DNA from: Toxorhynchites rutilus septentrionalis
Taxonomy: Eukaryota > Arthropoda > Insecta > Diptera > Culicidae
DNA: 64,000 bases
Assembly (NCBI RefSeq): GCF_029784135.1
Contig: NC_073746.1
Span: forward strand, 282,421,348 to 282,485,347
Direction: 5' to 3'
This document shows, piece after piece, positions 55,638 through 64,000 of the stretch. Under the pieces are notes generated by a model. It saw only the letters and a program-made list of their open reading frames with translations, had not been told where the DNA came from and did no database searches. The stretch's first letter is position 1; each line of letters opens with the position of its first letter. Both the position numbers and the translations under genes were made by a program.

Positions 55638-56755
55638 TAGGCTGTCAAAAAAGTCCTGTGGTATTTTTTTTTTGAATTTTCATTTGTTCATAAAATTAGT
55701 TACAATCATCTGTTTTAAGTCAAATATGCGCCGTTTTGTTCGATGACTTGTTCCCAACGAGATGCAAACTTCATAATACCCCTGTTATAGAAGCTCGCTT
55801 CCTTATTGGCAAAAAACTCGGATAGCCAATTTTCACAGGCCTCTTTTGTGGCTAACTTCTGACTACCTAGCTCGTTCGCCATGGACAAAAACAGGTGGTA
55901 GTCACTTGGTGCAAGGTCCGGACTATACGGCGGATGCAAAAGAACCTCCCATCCGAGCTCTCGGAGCTTCTGGCGCGTCACCAAAGAAGTGTGTGGCCTA
56001 GCGTTGTCCTGATGGAAGACAATGCGGCCTCTGTTTATCAAAGATGGCCTCTTCTCCATGAGTGCTACCTTCAAGCGGTCCAGTTGTTGGCAGTACAGGT
56101 CCGAATTGAGCGTTTGGCCATAGGGAAGCAGCTCATAATAGATTATTCCTTGACAATCCCACCAAACACACAGCAGAACCTTCCTGGCCGTTAATGAGGG
56201 CTTGGCCACCGTCTAAGCCGCTTCAGCAGGCTTCGACCACGACCGTTTGCACTTCACGTTGTCGTAAGTCACCCACTTTTCATCGCCAGTCACCATCCGC
56301 TTCAGAAACGGGTCGATTTTGTTGCGATTCAGCAGCGATTCACATGCGTTGATACGGTCAAAGATGTTTTTTTGCGTCAACGTGTGTGGCACCCATACAT
56401 CGAGCTTCTTTGTGAATCCAAGCTTTTTCAAATGGTTAATAACGGTTTGATGACTTATCCCCAGCTCTTGGCCGATGCTACGGCTGCTACTATGCCGGTC
56501 TTTCTCGGCTAATTCAGCGATTTTGTCGCAATTTTCGACGACAGGCCTTCCGGAGCGTGGCGCATCTTCGACGACCTCTACACCAGAACGAAAACGTTGA
56601 AACCATCGTTGTGCGGTCTGTATTATAGCAAGGACTATATTAAATACCTTTCCAACAAGCTACAGTATGACTCGATACAATGAATATAACTAGAACTACG
56701 CGCTTACAACGACACCTCGCGGAAATACCGCAGGACTTTTTTGACAGCCTAGTAT
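55638..56755 (-). mobile_element. Mariner element with both inverted ends
   Basis: Terminal inverted repeats TAGGCTGTCAAAAAAGTCCT (left, about 55638) and its reverse complement ending near 56752, with TA-rich flanks. The length of about 1.1 kb is close to a full mariner (about 1.3 kb), with the transposase N-terminus damaged. Confidence 0.75.
55715..56640 (-). pseudogene. Mariner transposase pseudogene
   Basis: On the minus strand: TAQRWFQRFRSG, SIGQELGISHQTVINHLKKL (second helix-turn-helix), MVTGDEKWVTYDN with the first catalytic Asp, a TAG nonsense at about 56214, FHQDNARPHTS with the second, and HPPYSPDLAPSDYHLF with the third (DD34D). Stop at 55715. The N-terminal 40-50 residues are unrecognisable. 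Inactive. Confidence 0.82.
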
Positions 56756-59149
56756 ATCAAGCTTGAATTTTAAACTGCTATCTCTCGATAGAGTATTATG
56801 TCGGTGAGCTTCATTCATAGTTGTTGTATTTAAAATAATATCAGTGGAAGGACCGACAATTAAAAACGAATTTATGCATCAATCAAAGCTTATTAATAAT
56901 GTAAACTCAAATGAACATCAAACAAACGCGTATAGGGAGAATCAGGGTAAAACCGACACCCTAAGGATTTCCACATATTTCCAAAATCTACCATGTGTCT
57001 TCGACTACAAATCGTTACAGAACCTCTCTTCAACTGTTCATGAGCAATTCTACAGAATCTGTTGATCATATTTTGATTAGTACTCGATTTTTGATAGAAT
57101 ACAAAAATTTATGTTTTCAGGTGAAATTAATGGGAGTGCGGGCCAGGTAAAATCGACACCTTTGAAGAAACGAATGAAAACTCGTTACAATAATTTCAAA
57201 GTATTAAGAGGTTATCTATATGCTATGTGGACACTTTGAAATCCCAGTTTAGGTGAGCATTCACGTGAAATGTGCCGATGGGCGTTGACATGCCCGATTC
57301 AACGTTGGTTTTAGCTGTTTTATTAGTTCAGCTCTGTCGTTTTGTCTGTCGAATATAAACACGAGACATCTACAAAAAGTAAGAGCGCGCTTTTCCTGTC
57401 TGTGAAACACAAATCAGGTGGCGGTTTTACCCTGACCGAAGGTGTCTGTATTACCCAGAATGGACTAGAAATTTCAAAACAGTGTTTTCGAGAATTGATA
57501 AGCAACACACCACCTACCGTCTCACAAACTACATTGAACACGATGAATTAAGCTCATAAAAGTATCGAATTTTCCATAATTTTCCGACTTAAACACTTAA
57601 ATTCCACGAGCGAAATTTTACATGGACTGTCTATGTTTACTGGCCGGTTCTGTTTTGTTTTTTATTTTGACAGCAAAGCGACTTCCGCAGATGTGAGGTA
57701 CCTCGAAACGTAAGAAATGACATGTGTGTACAGGGGACATCGGAAAATTTTCAAAAAATTGCTGATCGGTCAAACTCTACGTTGTGTCTTAATTTTTGTA
57801 TTTTACAGGACATCCGACACTTTCCCGGTCGAATCGTTGTGGATTTCGAATCAAAGCACGTTTTAACATTCAAATTACAGCGAAACTTCTAACGCATACT
57901 TAAACTTTATTTCACAATTAACGAGCAATGGACATAACAGAGCTTTTATAACAAGACGAACTTAACAGAGTGCTTTATTCCTTACAACTAAAAGACAACC
58001 TATAATAAGACGAGTACAATGATCTATTGGATCGCGCAGTACTAACAAGAAAAATCTCGTCTAATTTGGAGCCCTGAAATATTTCACGATACAACAATTG
58101 CTTCTAACTGAAAAAATCAGGCTAAAATGTCGGGTTTTCCCTGATTTCCCCTACATGCGTGTCAAAAACATATGTGGGGCTCAGAAGGAAAAGGGTGTAA
58201 GCATATACGCCAGGTTTGAAGACATTTGCCTCACTGTGAAGACAATTGGTTTTGTGAAGGCATTTTGAAGACATTATGAAATATGTGAAGACATTTCAGT
58301 ATGACAGCGTACGTGGGTTTTGGAGAGACATTATTTCCATGGAATTTTAACAAATGGCCGAAAATAACATCAAAAGAAGTAGGACTTTTGTCTCACTGTT
58401 TGCTCACTTTTTTACTAGTGTTTGCTTTTGTTCTTAGTAATCAACGGAGACTTTTGTATCGGGGCTTGCTTTTTCTCAAACTTTTCCAAGCAAAAAGTCC
58501 ACAAGCATATAAAATGAATTCAACAGCAAAGTTACAACAAAAATATCGAAGCTGAAACAAACAAACTGAGTTATCTCGGTTCCGCTTTGTGGAAGAACTG
58601 GGGTATATTCACTCAGTCAATGGTTTATCAAGCCATTTATCATTTCTAAACCCATAAAATATAGTTCGCAGTTACGCTATTTGTTCACTTTTTTTAAAAA
58701 TAAATTTCAAAACTTCAAGGTAAGTTTAATTAAATGCACTATATGACAATACCAATTCCAATAAACATTGAATAAGCTATCAAACTTTGTTATGTATCAA
58801 TCAAGTATGTTATGAATTTTAGTTTCCTCCAATATGATTGGGAAGACATTTGAAGACATTTTTCCGTTCTATGTGAAGACATTTGAAAAAATCACCTGGT
58901 ATCCCTGGTTGTAAGTGACTTGATAGATTTCTCTTCATCAACTGTTTCTTTAGTTAATAACTGCAAAAATGTTCCAATTTGAGTTTGCTATGACCAAAAG
59001 AGAGAGTTGATGTAGAGAAATCAATGATGTCACTTACACCCCTTTTATTTTGAGCCCCTCATATGTTTTCAACATTTTACGCGTCCATTTTCTATAGCCG
59101 CAACGAGACTGTTGCTTCGTTTTATTGTTTTTTTAGATTTACTTGAGCA
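56756..59149. other. Intron or flank, low-copy-looking, short repeats
   Basis: TAAAACCGACACC / TAAAATCGACACC phrases at 56950 and 57148, and about six GTGAAGACATT phrases at 58200-58900 that end in CACCTGGTATCCCTGG (reverse CAGGGATACC, a MITE-like end). No gene recognised. Confidence 0.4.
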
Positions 59150-59560
59150 GACATTTTCGGAATGTCGAAATGTTCGTCTAAGTGAGAAAGATAAGGAGTT
59201 GATTAAAGCTTATATGAAAGTAGGTGCTTCTATTAGAGACAGTGAACGAAGACTCACGAGATCGGGGTTCAGCGAAGATAGAAAAAAATAAAAGCTATCG
59301 GCAAGGGACGGCCCGAATATTGAGAAACATGCATCGAATTTCACCATATCTACCAATGTGCCAATAGATTTCGATGAAAAAATTAACGAAGTCTTACACC
59401 ACCACACAAAATGAAACGTCTAGGATTCGTCAGAATCAACATGACACGTTTCTGTTAAGCTTGCGATCATTCTGTTTTCCATGTTCAAACTACAGATGAT
59501 GCAGATTCCGAGGGAAAGAAGTTTAATCTAGACTGCTACGATGATTTTACAGGCAAATAA
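59150..59560 (+). pseudogene. Tc1-like transposase relic
   Basis: RLSEKDKELIKAYMKVGASI with RDSERRLTRSGF matches the N-terminal paired-like helices of Tc1 transposases. Further on, SEGKKFNLDCYDDF resembles the SDEKKFNLDGPDGF block holding the first catalytic residue, here lost. The middle is deleted and the frame shifted. Confidence 0.55.
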
Positions 59561-59715
59561 GTAGGTATTATGATTATTGTAAGACCATTAATTCAGTCTT
59601 TCTTCTTACCATAGGCCATTGCTTAAACTTTTCTTCCAACATGGTTAATCATCTTCTGCACGCACTCTGTGCTTCGCAATTGATCAGTATTCCTCAATTG
59701 TCCTTAGTTTCTGAG

Positions 59716-59750
59716 TACAGGTCGGACTCGATTATACATAATCGCAATTT
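59716..59750. repeat. Pogo-like MITE end, CAGGTCGGACTCGATTATA
   Basis: Same terminus as the reversed one at about 6838-6859. The partner end was not identified. Confidence 0.35.
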
Positions 59751-59969
59751 CACTTTCAGCTTTAATTTTCGAATCCAATACATAATCGGCCTCAACCTCC
59801 ACCCTCTTAGACTGTCACCTGGTATATGTAGACAGCTCTTTTTATGTACCGTAGCTTCCAAAGATACGAGGAAGACATAATTTGCGTTTTTGCTGTTCGC
59901 AATTTCAGACAAAAGTGTTTAAATGTAGTTAGTGACATGTTTTTAGTTTTTCACCATCAATATTTATTT

Positions 59970-61300
59970 GTAAATCAATTTTATTGTAGTCAAAAAAAAG
60001 CTCTATTGTACCCAAAAATCAAATTAATTTCGCGAAAAAGTACTATTTTGAGTAACGAGACACTATTTAACACCTTAATCGCTCCGTCACCCAAATGTGG
60101 GTGACACTTTTCTCGTTCAATTTGAATAGGATTTTTAAACGGAATTTGATAGAATAGGCACTTAAATGTAAAAATGGGTTATGTTAAATAATAAAAAAAT
60201 CAAAAACATAAATATATAGTTTTTATACTATACTTTTGAACGGTTTTATTTAGCATTACCTACTGTAAATATAATATGTGTGTACGTTTATCTGCAGGGT
60301 TGTCCCACATCAATAGAAATTTAACCTTCTTCCTGTTGACCGATTGATCTGAAACTTGGAGCACGCCTTTATCTTTGCTGTCGTTATAACACGGTGTATT
60401 CTATGATCTTGTAAATCCAAGATGGCGGTCGCTACAAAATGGCGGACTACATATTTTATCAAAACCCCATCAATATGGGTATTAAATGAAAGGGCTTGAC
60501 AAGTAGAACACAGTTATTTATGAAAAATGTAAATCCAAAATGATCGCCATCACAAAATGGGACTTTTTTTCAATTCATCAATATGGGTATCAAACGAAAT
60601 GGCTTGACTAGTACAACATACTTATTTGTGAAAAATCACATTTTAAATGTACTGTTGAAAAATAAATATCTTTCCATCTTTCCATCCAGGTTTACTCCGG
60701 TGAACATTTTATGGACGAAAATAAACACATGTGTGTCTAAAAAATCACATAATAAACATATTGTTTTTTGGAATAAACAGGGGCTTCTCCGCGTTGCGCA
60801 AATATTATTCTCATTCTCAGAAAAAACTTGCAACTTGCTTCTTCTTTTAGATTTTTAACTACCAAGCGCAAAGAACGATGAAAACGAATGAAAAATGTGA
60901 AAAATAGAGTTGCCAAATGTGATATAGTTTATGACGATTATTTTCCCACAAATGTGACATATGTTCTCAGTATGATATATCCACAGAATCTTCGCAATCG
61001 ATTTAACAGAATATTCCATATTCTCCAATAAAATTGTAGTTATTCATCGCCATCGAATATAGTATATAAAGCAAGTACGTTCGGTTGAATTTCATTTTTT
61101 ATCAGCAGTCGGTTGATTTCACTCGGATTCAACAGAAAAGTAGTCCTGAATCGAACCCGAATTCATTATTATCGTTGCCCGCTTATTTCTCTAGCGCACC
61201 GACAGTTGAATCCCACAAGAAACTCGACCGAAACGCTCTGGACGACGAAGGTGTTAATGGTCAACGAAGCTTAAGTGTTCGGAATTTGTGACAAAACGGT
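59970..61300. repeat. Composite of diverged repeats
   Basis: 59990-60075 resembles the inner arm of the 5.0-7.8 kb foldback (AAAGCTCTATTGTACCCAAA, AGTACTATTTTGAGTAA), and 61265-61300 resembles its GTGTTCGGAATTTG.GACAAAAC segment. Between them is a hairpin GTCACCC..GGGTGAC (60089-60110) and a degenerate tandem with AAATCCAAGATGGCGG (60400-60620). A TATATAAAG box (61062) precedes a 68-codon frame that I do not recognise. Confidence 0.4.
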
Positions 61301-64000
61301 ACATGGTTTTCTTGTAAGCTGAGTTTTTTTTTCACATCAGAGATGATGGTCTATTGTTCTGAGTTATGATTTTAACCGTCGATCCGAAAAATAAAATTTT
61401 GCCCCTTTTTCCAAAAATGACTTTTTTTCTAAAATTCATAACTTTTGAACTACTGGACCGATTCAGATGATTGACATATCAAATTAAAGCCAATTAGCCG
61501 AAGTAAATCTTCTTTGAGAAAATTTTAGACTTGCAGCAAAATTTGATTTCCCATGTTCTTATTTTCTGTCCAATAAGCTTGAGACAAATGTGAGTAAACA
61601 TATTTTGAGTTTTTCACCATAAAAATCATCATAAAAAAGTGAAAAAGACTTTTTTATTGTCGAATTCCGAAACATTTGCCTTTGTCGCATCACCTTCGAT
61701 TACAGTTTCTGGTTCCACTTGATAAAACCCACTACTTTTGCATGTGTTTTAGGATTCCGGCAACGGTCAGTTTTCCCCCGATCCGTTTCAGGTGTTCAAC
61801 GGCCGTGTATCTCGCCAATTACAAATGGTTTGTGAACTCTTGCACGGATAGACCGGGATTTCTTTTGTACAGGTAAAACACGTAGGTGTTTGATTTTTAT
61901 TCGAAGGCGTTACCTTTTTGGTGGGGATTACTGTATTTTTCATCCCATTGTTTGTTTATTCATAAACCTATGAACAGAGAACAAATCATGAACAATACGA
62001 ATGAAAATATAAAGTTTAGAATCGCTATCCACTGGTCTCAATTGTAATTTACACAGAAAGAATGCTGCAACATATTTAAATAAACTGGTAGAGATTGTAA
62101 TGCTACGAATAGTGAAAGTGAAAGTATTCGAGAATGATATTATTTTGAATATAATCGAAATAAAAACTGTCCCATCTAAGCTCGCTACTGACTTCCACTT
62201 CTGTTCGCTCTGTTAACATTATTTGTCGAATACACGATTTTTGGAGAGGTACGCACGATTTTCTTAACTGTCGGAAGGCAAATCAGTTCATTAGTTCAAA
62301 AAAATACATACGTTTGTCTATCATAAAAAGAATAATATAAAACTGACAAAAATGAAATGGGTATTTTCATGGAACTGAATTCTCCCTGCCAAAAAAGACG
62401 GTTTATATTTCGGACGCATTTGAAACGGTCGCTGAAGGAATATGTCAACGATAATTGTTCTCAGGAATGCCGTAATTCAGAATTTGTCATAAATTTCGTA
62501 CACGCTGTTTTCTGACAGGTAATCGATGAGAAGCCGGGATAAAAAAACATCGATCGAATCCCGTTACATTGAACGTGTGTCCAAAAGTGGCATAAAAGAA
62601 GCCGCTGTTTTTTTTCTTCCTCTCAATTATTCTCTGACAAGCTGAAGCGTTATTTCCCTGCTTCCACACATCTTTCTCGATGTGATCGTCACCTCTCGTC
62701 GTTGCGTGATCAGGTGTCCTTTTTGTGGGCCCCTCGGACGTTCCGAATGCGAAAAAGATATAGCTTTGGGGCTAACACAGTAATAATCAAACCAGATGAT
62801 CAGAAAGTGCGTCACAGAACAAGAAAGCTTGCCGCCTGGTTTCGTCCCAGGTTTAATTGATTTCGATAAAAGTTGTTCTTTTTATCAACAACGGTTAACC
62901 TCTACCTCTCGTTCCCGTCGATGTGTCTTCTACCATTTACACTTGTTTTATTTAAGGCGGTAAGATGGACCGCATCAATTTTGCCTTATCATGTAGCGTA
63001 ATCCGAGTATGGTGGAGAGAAGTCGCGCTTGCGGTGTTGAAACACTGCGTTCGGTAAGTCACTTCAGAGGAAGTTGGTTCGTTGGTTTTTCGTTTGTTTT
63101 TTGCGTGTTCACCTGTCAGACCCTTCTTGTTTTTCACAGATAACATTGTTGAATTTCAGTTGAGATAAAAAGAGTTGTATTAAAACAACTTTCGATTACT
63201 GGCAGTGTGAACAGAGTGATTGAAATCGAATAATCAAATTGTTGTGTCGTTGATCACGTTAATCACGCACAAAAAAAAAACGGAATGTTTGATTACATCA
63301 CTGTCATAACATTGTCCAAAAATATTTTATTGACTGTATTGAATGGAAATCAGCCATTGGGGTATTCTGCTTAATATGATCACTGAAAAAGTGATTATGT
63401 CAAGATATTATCTCATTGAAGAGGAACGGTTTTATTTTTTTTACAATCAGTTATATCTTTGCCCGCTACTGAATCATCGATTGATTGATAAAATTTGGGT
63501 AAAAACATAATTTACGTGACAAACCAGTTTCTCTGAAAACTTAATGTTCCTGGGGGCAACAAACATATAACGGGAGTCGTTACAGAAGCATGGGATACAT
63601 GTCAATAAATAGGGCCACAAACGAATGTATTATATGCTGATGAGACTCGGTCATAATTTATCTGTTTTGTATGTTGATGAGACCCGTGTATGATAAGTTT
63701 AGTCCTGAAAGGCAACAGAGCGTATTTCATATAAGCTATGAAAAATTCTGTGTCATAAATAATTTTAGCGAAATATATATTGAAGCTCGGTAAATTTACA
63801 TACACTCATACTTGACCACTTTCTTTGTCAACAAAACCAGGTCAGTAGCCATATGTTGCAAAAAAAAAGCACACACTGAACAGTACGAAGAATATATAAT
63901 GGCCATTAGAATTCGAAAGATTTCACCCGTGCTGTTAATTGATCACAGACGCCGAACGAAAGCAACGAACTGAAATGGTTTAGTCGGGCAGTTTTATGGA
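61301..64000. other. Right end of window, nothing recognised
   Basis: AT-rich DNA with no convincing exon, RNA gene or bounded mobile element. The missing ADAMTS metalloprotease exons are not here. Confidence 0.45.

Noticed and set aside
1..64000. CRISPR arrays, operons, ribosome binding sites
   Set aside because: The window is eukaryotic: spliced genes, SINEs, LINEs and MITEs; none of these prokaryotic features is present.

Overview
This is a window from a eukaryotic, intron-rich, transposon-dense genome, almost certainly a mosquito of the Aedes type. The reasons are AT-rich non-coding DNA, large TE-filled introns, tRNA-derived SINEs resembling the Aedes Feilai family, ITmD37E/mariner relics, R1- and R4-clade non-LTR retrotransposons, and insect-like splice sites. 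The species call is inference. No CRISPR array, rRNA gene or free-standing tRNA gene was seen.

Two host genes are well supported, both on the minus strand and both cut by the window edges. At 3.8-3.9 kb is the first coding exon (37 codons) of an SLC5-type sodium-coupled solute transporter; the rest lies off the left edge. From 53.2 kb down to 24.7 kb are the last 13 coding exons (1,184 codons including the stop) of a secreted ADAMTS protease with a C-terminal GON domain (GON-1/ADAMTS9/20 subfamily; the fly member is AdamTS-A). They encode the disintegrin-like domain, central TSP1, cysteine-rich region, spacer, a long TSP1 array and the GON domain. The prodomain and catalytic exons must lie beyond the right edge. 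All 13 exons join in frame with GT-AG sites. Two introns, 5.1 kb (25.2-30.3) and 18.2 kb (32.8-51.0), are packed with transposons, most of the coding ones antisense to the gene.

Layout: 1-3.8 kb, SLC5 intron. 4-12 kb, nested repeats: a foldback element (5.0-7.8), and a 3.5-kb hAT-like insertion (8.27-11.8) holding a second element that carries two broken histone H2A copies. 12-24.6 kb, intergenic MITEs, two SINEs with clear target-site duplications, and one possible 64-codon membrane microprotein. 25-30 kb, ADAMTS intron with ITmD37E, mariner, hAT-MITE and non-LTR relics. 33-51 kb, giant intron with a 4-kb inverted repeat, a solo LTR, a pogo-like MITE, a second Feilai-like SINE, and a 42.4-50.3 kb retrotransposon block. 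That block contains a 1,871-codon ORF fusing an R4-clade reverse transcriptase/restriction-like endonuclease in frame to a 5'-truncated R1-clade endonuclease/reverse transcriptase. 53.3-64 kb, ADAMTS intron or flank with a 96-bp minisatellite element, two abutting mariners and a Tc1 relic.

The most interesting items are the dual-reverse-transcriptase chimera set inside an AC microsatellite, the family of elements ending in TGACGTAGGACTA (one with captured histone H2A pieces), and the long inverted repeat whose arms each carry a different nested insertion, so that each arm shows the other's empty site.
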